Positions 34,357 to 42,271 are shown, counted from the first letter of the stretch. The stretch is DNA of 64,000 nt from Fibrobacter sp. UBA4223 (GCA_002382975.1 DFTB01000006.1:1-64000), one strand, 5' to 3'. Notes: generated by a model not told the origin, from the letters alone. Numbers and translations are program-made.

Positions 34357-34385
34357 TTGCGATTTCACATAAATAAAAGTATATT
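34357..34385 (+). promoter_or_regulatory. Sigma-70-like promoter for the 66-aa membrane protein
   Basis: TTGCGA (34357-34362), a 17-nt spacer, then TATATT (34380-34385), at the point where the sequence turns AT-rich. The start codon is 50 nt further on with GAGG upstream. Confidence 0.55.
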
Positions 34386-34435
34386 CTGAAAGTATAGCTT
34401 ATAGTTAATCTCTACAAGCCGAGGTTATACAAAAT

Positions 34436-34636
34436 ATGATTAAAGAGATTATTGACGCATGGAAAAACTTCTTCGTTGGTTGTTACGAAATGTTCTTCGT
34501 TCCTCCGCAGGAATGGAAGATTAAGCCAATAACGTTTCGCCAATTTATGTTGATTACTCTTTCCCTTCTCTTAATCGGCGGCATCTTGGTCTCCGCTGCA
34601 TGGGGATTAGTATTCTTACTACTCAGCCGCCTTTAA
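34436..34636 (+). CDS. Small membrane protein, AT-rich islet
   Basis: A 66-residue protein with an amphipathic N-terminal half (IIDAWKNFFVGCYEMFFVPPQEW) and one strong transmembrane helix (FMLITLSLLLIGGILVSAAWGLVFLLL). I do not recognise a family. It has its own promoter-like sequence and a GAGG ribosome site. It is followed after 41 bp by a nuclease-like gene with an AAGGAG site, so the two may form a pair. Base composition is more AT-rich than the surrounding conserved genes, suggesting acquisition. Confidence 0.65.
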   Translation: MIKEIIDAWKNFFVGCYEMFFVPPQEWKIKPITFRQFMLITLSLLLIGGILVSAAWGLVFLLLSRL

Positions 34637-34677
34637 AGTATTGCAATAAACCGAGGTAAAACAATAAAGGAGTAATC

Positions 34678-35283
34678 ATGGATGCTTGCTTTACACTGCC
34701 CTATTCTGAAGCCTGTGTTATAGATGAATTCCAGCATTCTTTTGTAAAAAAAGATGGCTTCTCTATATATGTTCCAGTCAGCAGACAAGAAAAAGCTGTA
34801 GATTTTATCCTAATCAACCACAATTCAACAAAATTTGCAAAATTCCAAGTAAAATCGTCAAGAAATTACGATGGAAATAAAAAGAAGAAAAAGCCCGACT
34901 ACACGTACAATATGTGGTTTAACAATTTCATCAACAAGTACGATAAAGGTGCCGCAGATTTTTACATCCTTTTTGGATTGTATCCTGTGTACAACACCAA
35001 TAGTAAAATAAACTCCAAATCACAAGCTTGGGAAAGAATGGTTTTGTGCATACCCGACAAAGACATGGGCGACATACTAAAAAAGGTTTTAACAAAAAAG
35101 GAAGAAAAGCCAGACTCTTTCTTTGGTATAAGTTTTAATGATATTGAAGAGATTTGGGGAACACGAGGCTTTAAAGACCTGATGAAATTTGAAAAATACC
35201 GTCTAAGCAACCAAATCGACATTGTAAAGCAATTTTTCAAAAAAAATTATGTTGTCCGTCCAGAACGGAAGCATTCAATTTAG
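34678..35283 (+). CDS. Putative PD-(D/E)XK-like protein of unknown role
   Basis: A 201-residue soluble, lysine-rich protein. The segment VDFILINHNSTKFAKFQVKSS (about residues 41-61) has the spacing of a PD-(D/E)XK nuclease core in its Q-x-K variant: Asp, a beta hairpin, then QVK. The rest (WFNNFINKYDKGAADFYILFGLYPVY) looks alpha/beta. I infer a nuclease-like fold from this motif only; no family is recognised. It has a good ribosome site (AAGGAG) and AT-rich codons unlike the neighbouring housekeeping genes. It converges with the toxin-antitoxin pair. A restriction-like or defence role is possible but untested. Confidence 0.6.
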   Translation: MDACFTLPYSEACVIDEFQHSFVKKDGFSIYVPVSRQEKAVDFILINHNSTKFAKFQVKSSRNYDGNKKKKKPDYTYNMWFNNFINKYDKGAADFYILFGLYPVYNTNSKINSKSQAWERMVLCIPDKDMGDILKKVLTKKEEKPDSFFGISFNDIEEIWGTRGFKDLMKFEKYRLSNQIDIVKQFFKKNYVVRPERKHSI

Positions 35284-35295
35284 TCGGCTCATCCC

Positions 35296-35610
35296 CTACA
35301 CCATCTCAGCCTTGAGTTTTGTAGCCAGTTCAATCACGGCGTCGTCTACAAGCGTTTGGTAATGCCCTCCGAAACGGTCCGTAAAGGCCTTGATTACATC
35401 GACTGCACCGGAATGCAACCGAATAGTGTACGGCTTCTTCGCAGAGGCCCTTAATTTGTAAGAGGCATTAGCCAACGATGCGAGTTCTTTTCTACGCTCT
35501 TCGGTAATCTGCGGCTTGCCAGCATGATTCGCTTCGAAATCGGCAAGGATTTCTTGCTCCTCTTCATCGAGATTGAATTTTTCCGCATGTTCCTTAAAAG
35601 ACAACATCAT
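35296..35610 (-). CDS. BrnA/CopG-like antitoxin
   Basis: A 104-residue protein. The C-terminal ~45 residues (KPYTIRLHSGAVDVIKAF, HYQTLVDDAVIELATK) fit a ribbon-helix-helix DNA-binding fold; the acidic N-terminal half (LDEEEQEILADFEANHAG) would neutralise the toxin. Its ATG overlaps the toxin stop by 4 nt, and the ribosome site GGAGG lies inside the toxin gene, so the order is toxin then antitoxin, as in brnT-brnA. By family analogy it should repress its own promoter. Confidence 0.78.
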   Translation of the reverse strand: MMLSFKEHAEKFNLDEEEQEILADFEANHAGKPQITEERRKELASLANASYKLRASAKKPYTIRLHSGAVDVIKAFTDRFGGHYQTLVDDAVIELATKLKAEMV

Positions 35611-35876
35611 ATTCCTCCATATTTTTTCTGCGAGACTCTACTCGGTATAATAGTCTTAAGCCAAATATCTCCATCAGGTTCAGGCTTATACGGAACATTA
35701 CAACAGTAACCGTCAATCCTGACAACCAAAACCCTCTGCCCTGGATACTTCTCTTGATTCGGGTGTTTGTAATCATCCAGAACTTCTTTCTTCCGCATAA
35801 TTTCTTCAACTTGTTCAAAAGAAACATGCCTCGTCACCTTTAACCATTCATTCTTCCGTGGATCCCATCTAGCCAC
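35607..35876 (-). CDS. BrnT-like toxin
   Basis: An 89-residue protein beginning ARWDPRKNEWLKVTRHVSFEQVEEI, the BrnT-style WDP...N...H-VSFE pattern. It ends with WLKTIIPSRVSQKKYGG, matching the (R)IISAR-K-x-Y end of that fold. The family acts as an RNase or translation inhibitor (known for BrnT; inferred here). GTG 35876 is the likely start, 8 nt after AAGGAG. A promoter with TTGACA and a direct repeat lies directly upstream. Confidence 0.74.
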   Translation of the reverse strand: MARWDPRKNEWLKVTRHVSFEQVEEIMRKKEVLDDYKHPNQEKYPGQRVLVVRIDGYCCNVPYKPEPDGDIWLKTIIPSRVSQKKYGGI

Positions 35877-35890
35877 TAGCTCTACTCCTT

Positions 35891-35928
35891 AATTTAACTA
35901 AAGTACACACATTTGTCAATACATTTGT
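35891..35928 (-). promoter_or_regulatory. Promoter and candidate operator of the toxin-antitoxin pair
   Basis: Minus strand: TTGACA (35919-35914), a 17-nt spacer, TAAATT (35896-35891), 14 nt from the GTG start. Two direct ACAAATGT copies spaced 12 bp apart (35909-35916 and 35921-35928) overlap the -35 box. This is a plausible binding site for the ribbon-helix-helix antitoxin. Confidence 0.65.
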
Positions 35929-35972
35929 AACAACAAACGTAAAGAAATCACAATAATCTACGCAGTTTATCC

Positions 35973-36197
35973 TTATTTTCTAATCCCCTTCGGATCAGTA
36001 AGAGGCAATTTAACCCCTTCAGACGGCCATCCCCAACAATCACCCTCCTTACGGTTTACCTCCGGCATGTGGCGTTCAGGGTCAGCAGAACCGCGCAATA
36101 CATTTTTCGCCTTACGGCGAAACTCTCGATTCGCCATTTTCTGAAATTCTACATCCTTGGCCATTTTCACGAATGGTTTCTTGTAACTACGACTCAT
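35973..36197 (-). CDS. Small basic conserved-looking protein
   Basis: A 74-residue basic protein (SRSYKKPFVKMAKDVEFQKMANREFRRKAKNVLRG), then a Pro/Gly-rich C-terminus. I recognise no family; the N-terminus only superficially resembles ribosomal protein S19. ATG 36197 is chosen for the excellent GGAGGAGG site 7 nt upstream. Its long leader carries two stem-loops downstream of a good promoter. It could bind nucleic acid, judging from charge only. Confidence 0.65.
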   Translation of the reverse strand: MSRSYKKPFVKMAKDVEFQKMANREFRRKAKNVLRGSADPERHMPEVNRKEGDCWGWPSEGVKLPLTDPKGIRK

Positions 36198-36219
36198 ATT
36201 AAAGCCTCCTCCGTTGTGT

Positions 36220-36364
36220 AGCCGCATTTGCGGCTGGTTGATTGTCAGAGGCGTTCTGCGTGTCGGTGATTAAGAAAAACCCTTAAACGCAAAACGCACC
36301 TCGCCTTAAAACAGCGAGATGCGTCGTCGGGCTTTAATGTATCTAAAAAACGGATTCTTGGCAA
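36220..36364 (-). promoter_or_regulatory. Promoter and structured leader of the 74-aa gene
   Basis: Minus strand: TTGCCA (36364-36359), a 17-nt spacer, TACATT (36341-36336). The predicted RNA starts near 36329, directly before a stem-loop of 11 bp with one mismatch (36294-36324, ACGCAcCTCGC / GCGAGaTGCGT). A second hairpin AGCCGC-attt-GCGGCT (36220-36235) lies 7-8 nt before the ribosome site. The leader is about 130 nt long. Confidence 0.6.
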
Positions 36365-36483
36365 GAGCAGTACAAAAATTTTTACAAATTCTTTTCAATA
36401 GCCGAGGCAAGCCCTAAAATTCAAAAGACCGAAAACCCATCGCACTCAATCCTTTTTTCTCAAAAAAAGAATATATTAGTCCT

Positions 36484-37002
36484 ATGACATACAAAAAAAT
36501 CTTCCTCATCGTATTTGCCATTGTCGCCGCCTTTTATGTTTTCAAGGTAAGGGGGTTCAATCCCTTTGCCGAAGAAGTCGTAAGTGGCAACGTCCTTCCG
36601 TTAGTCAATGGGAAATCGATAACCCTAGAGGAATGTGTCAAAGAAAATGGAGCCTTTATCTTCATCATGGGCACCTGGTGTCGTTATTGTTCCGAAGAAG
36701 TCGACAACTTAAAAACTCTGAACGATTTTTTCCAATCGCACAAGATAAACATTCTCATCGGCATGGAGAGCAACTCTAAACGAGATATCCGTAAGTGGGT
36801 GTCCAAGCACGATTTTCCCCAGAATTGGAAAGCTTTCTATTGGCACGACACTCATGAGAGTGAGCTCAACATCAACACGGAGGGCGTCCCTTACCTGCTT
36901 GTAAAGAACAAAAGAGGATGGGTGACATACAGTAAAGCGGGTGCTTTAGGGAACAAACGTTTAACCAAGCTCGCCCAAGATATGCTCAAAAGCAATCAAT
37001 GA
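36484..37002 (+). CDS. Membrane-anchored thioredoxin-like protein
   Basis: A 172-residue protein with an N-terminal signal anchor (KIFLIVFAIVAAFYVF) and a thioredoxin fold facing the periplasm. The redox motif is WCRYC in MGTWCRYCSEEV near residues 62-66, and the cis-Pro loop is GVPYLLV. This fits TlpA/DsbE-type thiol-disulphide exchange in envelope proteins; the partner is unknown. There is no Shine-Dalgarno site; TATATT lies exactly at -12 to -7, suggesting a leaderless transcript. It converges on the pectate-lyase-like gene 4 bp away. Confidence 0.85.
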   Translation: MTYKKIFLIVFAIVAAFYVFKVRGFNPFAEEVVSGNVLPLVNGKSITLEECVKENGAFIFIMGTWCRYCSEEVDNLKTLNDFFQSHKINILIGMESNSKRDIRKWVSKHDFPQNWKAFYWHDTHESELNINTEGVPYLLVKNKRGWVTYSKAGALGNKRLTKLAQDMLKSNQ

Positions 37003-37006
37003 CGAC

Positions 37007-38920
37007 TTAGTAGGCTTTCACAGTCCGCACACTTGCCCCAACCTTGATCAGGTAAACTCCAGCACGGGCCACGCTGACAGAAACGCCCGTCGCAACAGGA
37101 ATCCGGCCAGAGTGCAGCACCCGACCCTGCATGTCCAGGACTTCGAAAGTCTGGCCTTGCCGCACTCCTTCAAGACGAATGGACTTGCCTGCGGCATAGG
37201 CCCTGAACGAGGAGCCGTTTACCGTAATGGCGGGTATTGCTGACGTGGACGATGTCACCGACGCCGAAGACGACGGACCGCTCTGATTAGGAACAGCCAC
37301 CTCGATGTAGTCGATGTCCACATGCCCCCAGTTCTTGATGATAGCGAAGGTATTGGCCCCCGCCTTCAGCGATACCTGAACCGGCATATCCTCAAAGGCC
37401 GCGGCAGCCCCGCCCAAGTTTCCTTCAAGGGTCACCGGGAATTCCTGGGATTTCACCTTGGTTCCGTTTACGTAGATATCCTGAGTCTTGGCGTTTGAAG
37501 CAGTGTTGCTGAAACGGATTGTGACCGTGTATGTCCCAGCAGTAGGTACATTGACGTTGAAGGTGATGTTACCCGTCGTTTCGGTGCGCATATATTTACC
37601 GCCCGATGCAGCCTGATTTGTCTTTTCAGTACACCCGGTGCAAGTCGCATCTTCCGCTTCGTAACGCACGGTCTCATAGGACTCTTTCCCCGCCGAAGAA
37701 CTGGACGGGTTGACCGACGCACTGGACGGCGGCGTAAAGCTTGACGAATACCCGATGCCGGACTCCGGTATCTTGAAAAGTTCCGCACAGTCATTGCGGA
37801 CATCCCTGATTTCCTCTACCACGTGGTTCTTGCTCTCTACGCAATCGTTCTTGTCAGTGTCGCTGTTGTCGCACCAGCCTTTCTGGGCATACTTATCGGC
37901 GGTGACCGGATATTTGACAAAAGATTCATACTTGCCTACATTGGATCCCGATTTATTTCCATCTGCAGGCATCACCACTTCCTCTACATAGTAGCGGAAA
38001 TGGGAATTGTAGTAGGGCAATCCCTGCTTGAGCGAATTGTAGAAGTAGTTTCCGGTAACGGTCCAGGAAGCACCCTTCATGTCGATGTTCGCATCATCAT
38101 GGTCCACCTGGCCATCATAATTGGTACTATCCCCAATAAACATGTTACCCTGGACAACGCCCCTGACAGTTCCCTCCTTCACGTCAATGTTCTCGGCCGT
38201 TGTCGCCTTCACAATATTGCATGTAATCTTCGTATCATTCACGCGCCAGTCATAACCACTATAACGGTGTTGCGATGCACTTTCGCCCCAAAAACCGGCA
38301 TTCTTATCGGACTGCTGCGACGACGCCCAACCCTTATAGTAAGTGCCAACATAAATACCTTCACCGTACTGGGCAACATCGAACCCAGAACCATGAATAA
38401 AGTTACGGTTCAGGGTCACCTGCTGGCTGGAATCCCGAACATGGACCAGTTCCGTTCCGGTGTGGTACACCTCGCAGTCTTCCATCAGGGCACCAACAGA
38501 ATTGTCGAATACCACACCCTTGCTGAAGGTATGGATTTTCAGGTTTTTAAGGATAACGTAATTTCCCGTTACGTGGATGCCGTAGTTGCTACCGACCGAA
38601 GTACCGTAAATCTCAGGAGGATTTGCAGGGTCTGAACCAGCGAGAACTATGGGATTGTCCTTTGTGCCGTCGGCACCAAGCCAGATGCGGCCACAATCGC
38701 GGCCAGTCTCGTTCACGAACTTGTCGTTTTGGCAGTTGGATGAGGGCAGTTCATACTTGCCCGAAGCTACCCAGATGGTATCCCCCGCCTTGGCATTCAA
38801 AGTAGCCGAAGTCAATTCGGTGGTAGTAGAAACATTCACCTGTTTGGCGAAGGCAACCGACATGGAACTGGCGGCCACCATGCACAACACCACAAAACTT
38901 TTTCCTTGAAGAATACTCAT
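37007..38920 (-). CDS. Secreted pectate-lyase-like beta-helix protein with CBM and C-terminal sorting tail
   Basis: A 637-residue exported protein with signal peptide MSILQGKSFVVLCMVAASSMSVAFA. Residues about 30-400 form a right-handed parallel beta-helix (AGDTIWVASGKYELP, NYVILKNLKIHTFSKGVVFDNS, NRNFIHGSGFD), typical of polysaccharide lyases. A Ser-rich linker leads to a CBM6/35-like module (about 430-560, YEAEDATCTGCTEK, VDIDYIEVAV). A second Ser-rich linker precedes a ~50-residue tail (FEVLDMQGRVLHSG, AGVYLIKVG) resembling type IX sorting domains. It is predicted to attack pectin or a related plant polymer. ATG 38920 has an AAGG site. Confidence 0.85.
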   Translation of the reverse strand: MSILQGKSFVVLCMVAASSMSVAFAKQVNVSTTTELTSATLNAKAGDTIWVASGKYELPSSNCQNDKFVNETGRDCGRIWLGADGTKDNPIVLAGSDPANPPEIYGTSVGSNYGIHVTGNYVILKNLKIHTFSKGVVFDNSVGALMEDCEVYHTGTELVHVRDSSQQVTLNRNFIHGSGFDVAQYGEGIYVGTYYKGWASSQQSDKNAGFWGESASQHRYSGYDWRVNDTKITCNIVKATTAENIDVKEGTVRGVVQGNMFIGDSTNYDGQVDHDDANIDMKGASWTVTGNYFYNSLKQGLPYYNSHFRYYVEEVVMPADGNKSGSNVGKYESFVKYPVTADKYAQKGWCDNSDTDKNDCVESKNHVVEEIRDVRNDCAELFKIPESGIGYSSSFTPPSSASVNPSSSSAGKESYETVRYEAEDATCTGCTEKTNQAASGGKYMRTETTGNITFNVNVPTAGTYTVTIRFSNTASNAKTQDIYVNGTKVKSQEFPVTLEGNLGGAAAAFEDMPVQVSLKAGANTFAIIKNWGHVDIDYIEVAVPNQSGPSSSASVTSSTSAIPAITVNGSSFRAYAAGKSIRLEGVRQGQTFEVLDMQGRVLHSGRIPVATGVSVSVARAGVYLIKVGASVRTVKAY

Positions 38921-39076
38921 AGACACCTTCCAAATGCTCCCCTTCAGTAATATATTCTTTTTATAACGGGAAAGCACACTTAATTAGAAAAAAAATGTAA
39001 AACGACCCTTTTTCAACGGACTTTCACAACCCATTTCAGCCCGCAAAACCCCCAATTTTCTAAATTTTCGCCCACT

Positions 39077-40378
39077 ATGAGCATTTCTATCCCTCAGTTG
39101 CCCAAGGGCACCCGCGATTTTTACCCGGAAGCGCAGCGCATCCAGAACTATATCTTTGACACTTGGCGCAGCACCGCCGAAAGTTTCGCCTACGAAGAAT
39201 ACGAAGGCCCCATGTTCGAGCACCTGGAGCTTTATACGGGCAAGTCCGGCGAAGAAATCGTGAGCCAGCTCTACAACTTCAAGGACAAGGGCGACCGCGA
39301 AATCGCGCTCCGCCCCGAAATGACCCCGACCCTTGCCCGCCTGGTCATCCAAAAGGCCAGGGAACTGAAGAAGCCCTTCAAGTGGTTCTCTATGCCGCGG
39401 CTTTTCCGCTACGAAAAGGCACAGAAGGGCCGCCTCCGCGAGTTTTTCCAGCTGAACATGGACATTATCGGCACCGAAAGCATCTACGCCGAAGCCGACC
39501 TGATGGCTGCCATCGCCACCATGCTCCGTAAGTTCGGCCTGAAGGACAACGAATTTGCCATCGGCGTCTCCAGCCGGAAGCTCTTGGCCACCTACCTGGA
39601 AGAAATCGGTGCGCCGAACCCGGCCCTTGTTTACCCGGTGCTGGACCGCCGTCTGAAAATCGGGCCCGAGGCGTTTGCCAAGGCTCTCACCGAAGCAGGC
39701 CTCTCCGAAACGCAAATCAAGCAGCTGGACGACTTCATGAGCTGCAAGAGCCTCGAAGAAGTCCGCAACGCCGTTAAAAGCGAAAACGCGGCCGCCGCAC
39801 TCAAAGAAATCGAAGATTTGTTTGAGACGCTCGCTGCCGCGGGCTACGGCGATTGCGTGAACCTGGACCTGAGTATTGTCCGCGGTCTCGCCTACTACAC
39901 CGGCATCGTGTTCGAAGTCTTCGACAAGGGCAAATCCATGCGCGCAATCGCCGGCGGCGGCCGCTACGACAGCCTGACCGAAAAGCTGGGCGGCGAACGG
40001 ATTCCTGGCGTGGGCTTTGGCATGGGCGACGTGGTGCTGGCAGACCTTTTGGCCGAGCACAAGCTGCTCCCCAGCCCCAAGCAGAGCGTGGACTTTTACA
40101 TCGCAAGCTTTACAAACGACATGAAGAAGGTCTTTGAGACCGCCCAGATGTTCCGCGCAGGCGGAAACGTCGTGTCCCACCCTCTCGCACCCATGAAGAT
40201 GGGCAAGCAGCTGGACCAGGCCAACTACCAGGGCGCCACAATCGTCGTCTATGTAGATGGATCCAAGGCAGGGGCCGGCGAGTTCGAATACAAGGACATG
40301 CGCACCGGCGAAATGTTCGTAGGTAACGCAGACGCCATCGTTGAACGCTTAAAAGCCGAGGTGAAAAAAGCAGAATAA
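39077..40378 (+). CDS. hisS: Histidine--tRNA ligase
   Basis: A 433-residue class II synthetase charging tRNA-His in the cytosol. Seen: KGTRDFYPE at the N-terminus, motif 2 around FRYEKAQKGRLREFFQLNMD, the HisA motif LDLSIVRGLAYYTGIVFEV, motif 3 GGGRYDSL, and a C-terminal anticodon-binding domain (VDFYIASFTNDMKKVFETAQ). The usual GRxREF signature reads GRLREF. ATG 39077 has no Shine-Dalgarno site; TAAATT lies at -16 to -11. A repeat cluster follows the stop. Confidence 0.97.
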   Translation: MSISIPQLPKGTRDFYPEAQRIQNYIFDTWRSTAESFAYEEYEGPMFEHLELYTGKSGEEIVSQLYNFKDKGDREIALRPEMTPTLARLVIQKARELKKPFKWFSMPRLFRYEKAQKGRLREFFQLNMDIIGTESIYAEADLMAAIATMLRKFGLKDNEFAIGVSSRKLLATYLEEIGAPNPALVYPVLDRRLKIGPEAFAKALTEAGLSETQIKQLDDFMSCKSLEEVRNAVKSENAAAALKEIEDLFETLAAAGYGDCVNLDLSIVRGLAYYTGIVFEVFDKGKSMRAIAGGGRYDSLTEKLGGERIPGVGFGMGDVVLADLLAEHKLLPSPKQSVDFYIASFTNDMKKVFETAQMFRAGGNVVSHPLAPMKMGKQLDQANYQGATIVVYVDGSKAGAGEFEYKDMRTGEMFVGNADAIVERLKAEVKKAE

Positions 40379-40382
40379 GCCA

Positions 40383-40497
40383 GGGCGTTGCGGGGCTGGC
40401 GTCTGAAGCCCCGCTAGAGGGGGTCGCGGATGACTCATGGAGATTCCCGGTCAAGCCGGGAATGACATGGGGCAGAAGCGAGGGGGAGCCCTCCCCC
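40383..40497. repeat. REP-like repeat cluster downstream of hisS
   Basis: Three palindromes: an inverted copy of the GC-rich repeat (40383-40424, arms GCGGGGCT / AGCCCCGC); a GAGATTCCCGG-TCAAG-CCGGGAATGACA element (40440-40467, 8-bp perfect stem ATTCCCGG / CCGGGAAT), of a type widespread in bacteria; and GGGGGAG-CC-CTCCCCC (40482-40497). A long heptad array follows directly. Confidence 0.75.
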
Positions 40498-40500
40498 ACC

Positions 40501-40563
40501 CCTAGATCCTATCCCCTAGATCCTAGATCCTAGCCCCTATCCCCTAAATCCTATCCACTAACC
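40501..40563. repeat. Heptad array (9 x 7 bp, CCTAnnn type)
   Basis: Nine units: CCTAGAT, CCTATCC, CCTAGAT twice, CCTAGCC, CCTATCC, CCTAAAT, CCTATCC, ACTAACC. The array ends 1 bp before the ATG at 40565 and replaces any Shine-Dalgarno site. It is the longest single-direction array in the window. Confidence 0.88.
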
Positions 40564-40564
40564 C

Positions 40565-42271
40565 ATGATGTCCCCCCTCAAAGTCCTTCTTTCCATCATC
40601 AGCCTGTTCGTCGTCCTCGGCGTTATCGCCGTGGTCTATCCTGACGGTGGCATCAAGGTGGGCGAATACACCCTGCGCTACCCGAAGCTCACCGACATCT
40701 TCGAAAAGCAGGCGCCCAAGGACTCCACCGCCGACTCTACGGCAGTGGACCCCGAAGAGGCCATCCGGGAAATGATGGAAGCCACCAAGAGGAAGGAATT
40801 TGCGGCCTACAGCGACTCCCTCAAGTACTACGAGGACTTTTTCAAGAGCGGCAAGACCCGCTTCGACCTGCCGGGGGATGACCCCGCCTGGTTCGACCGT
40901 TTCTTCTTGCACCTTCAGCTCGCGGAACTGGACAGCAACGTGGTCCACATCGTCCACTACGGCGACTCCCAGCTGGAAGAAGACCGCATTTCCGCCACCA
41001 TCCGCGAAGACCTGCAGGCTGAATTCGGCGGCGCGGGCCCGGGCATGATGCCGCCTATCCTCACCATCCCTTCCCAGACCACCAGCCATTGGAACGAAGG
41101 GGAACTCAAGCGCTACATATTGTTCGGTCCCAAGGAAGAAGAGGCGGACCACAACCGCTACGGCCCCCTGGCCCAGTTCGCCGACCTGGAAGGATCCGCC
41201 GTCATCGGCATCAAGAAACGGGAAGACCGCAAGAACGCCTTCCCCCACGTAGGCGGCTACTCTACGGTAAAGGTCCTCGCCGGCAAGCGTGGGTCGCTAC
41301 GGCTCAAGCTGGTTTACCAGCGCACCTACGCAGACACCGTGGGCCTGAACGAAGACAGCACCTTCAAGGTGAAAAAGCGCACCGCCTTCGAGACGGCGGC
41401 CGCCCCCGAAGTGGAACGGATGACCAAGCTCAACGTCTATACTTGGAAACTCCCGGACACCACCTCCAACGCCAAAATCTACCTGGACGGAAGCGCCGAA
41501 ATCTACGCCATCTCCGCCGACGGCGCCTATGGCGTGGCCGTCGATAACGTGGCCATGCGAGGCTCTTCGGGCACGGTGTTCCACCGCATCGATTCACAAC
41601 TGCTGGCGGAATCTTACAAGGCCATGAACGCCCGGCTCATCATCATGGAATACGGCGGCAACCTGGTGCCGGGCACCAACAGCGGCAACGTGGACTGGAC
41701 CAAGAAGCTCATCACCAAGCAAATCCAGGCTATCCAGAAGGCGAACCCCGATGCCGACATCCTGTTCATCGGCCCCGCCGACATGGCAAAACAGGTAGAC
41801 GGCGAATGGAAAACCTACCCGGGCCTCCCCCTCACCATCAAGACCCTTCGCGAAGTGGCTCTCGAAAACGGTGCCGCCTACTGGGACATGCACCGGGTCA
41901 TGGGCGGAAACGGCTCCATGATCAAGTGGGCAAACCGCGAACCCGCTCTCGGCTTCACCGACCACATCCACTTCACCCGCCGGGGTGCCGCCTACATGGG
42001 AGACCTGTTCTGCGCGGCACTGCGCATGCACTACGACTACTTCAAGTTCCGCGACCGCCACGGCCTCAACGACGAAAAGATGAAGGAATTGCAGCAGTGG
42101 AAGGAGAATTCGGAATTAGGGCAAGACAGTTCTGCCAGCGAAACAAAGGGGGAAAGCCTTCCCCCCGCTCCTGGCGCTGACGCGTCATCCGCTACCCCTT
42201 CGCCTAGGGGGACACCCCCTAACACCCCCGCACAGGATTCTAGCGTAACGAAGGAGGATGCCACCCCATGA
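40565..42271 (+). CDS. SGNH/GDSL-type hydrolase, membrane-anchored, in the O-acetylation operon
   Basis: A 568-residue protein with an N-terminal signal anchor (VLLSIISLFVVLGVIAVVY). The SGNH fold is indicated by block I VHYGDSQLEED (Ser near 135) and block V DHIHFTRRG with Asp and His; the GNxxPGTNSGN and FIGPADMA segments would be blocks II-III. It likely transfers or removes acetyl groups on an extracellular glycan together with the downstream MBOAT protein (as in AlgI/AlgJ/AlgX-type systems; inference). The last ~45 residues (SASETKGESLPPAPGADASS...) are encoded by a GC-rich intergenic-type repeat cluster. It overlaps the next gene by 4 nt. Confidence 0.84.
   Translation: MMSPLKVLLSIISLFVVLGVIAVVYPDGGIKVGEYTLRYPKLTDIFEKQAPKDSTADSTAVDPEEAIREMMEATKRKEFAAYSDSLKYYEDFFKSGKTRFDLPGDDPAWFDRFFLHLQLAELDSNVVHIVHYGDSQLEEDRISATIREDLQAEFGGAGPGMMPPILTIPSQTTSHWNEGELKRYILFGPKEEEADHNRYGPLAQFADLEGSAVIGIKKREDRKNAFPHVGGYSTVKVLAGKRGSLRLKLVYQRTYADTVGLNEDSTFKVKKRTAFETAAAPEVERMTKLNVYTWKLPDTTSNAKIYLDGSAEIYAISADGAYGVAVDNVAMRGSSGTVFHRIDSQLLAESYKAMNARLIIMEYGGNLVPGTNSGNVDWTKKLITKQIQAIQKANPDADILFIGPADMAKQVDGEWKTYPGLPLTIKTLREVALENGAAYWDMHRVMGGNGSMIKWANREPALGFTDHIHFTRRGAAYMGDLFCAALRMHYDYFKFRDRHGLNDEKMKELQQWKENSELGQDSSASETKGESLPPAPGADASSATPSPRGTPPNTPAQDSSVTKEDATP
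42148..42229. repeat. GC-rich repeat cluster read as coding sequence
   Basis: GGGGGAAAGCCTTCCCCCC (42148-42166) and TACCCC...CTAGGGGGACACCCCCTAAC (42193-42229) parallel the hairpins at 34045-34061 and 34136-34169 in the same order. Here they lie inside the 3' end of the SGNH gene. Confidence 0.65.

Larger units (their letters stand above)
33803..34435. other. 633-bp gap: rpsO leader, heptad array, REP-like cluster and islet promoter
   Basis: I see no convincing gene here. From left to right it holds the rpsO promoter/leader, a heptad array (33937-33971), a REP-like palindrome (33996-34031), a GGGGG-AAGCCT-CCCCC hairpin (34045-34061), a solo copy of the repeat that flanks the GIY-YIG unit (34080-34119), and another GC-rich hairpin (34136-34169). 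Next comes a GC-rich segment rich in TCGCTCGGTC- and TTCGTTCG-like strings (about 34200-34345) that I cannot assign, and then an AT-rich promoter for the next gene. Confidence 0.7.

Noticed and set aside
35973..36197. Ribosomal protein S19 fragment
   Set aside because: Only the first residues (SRSYKKPF) resemble S19; the remainder has none of its conserved motifs.
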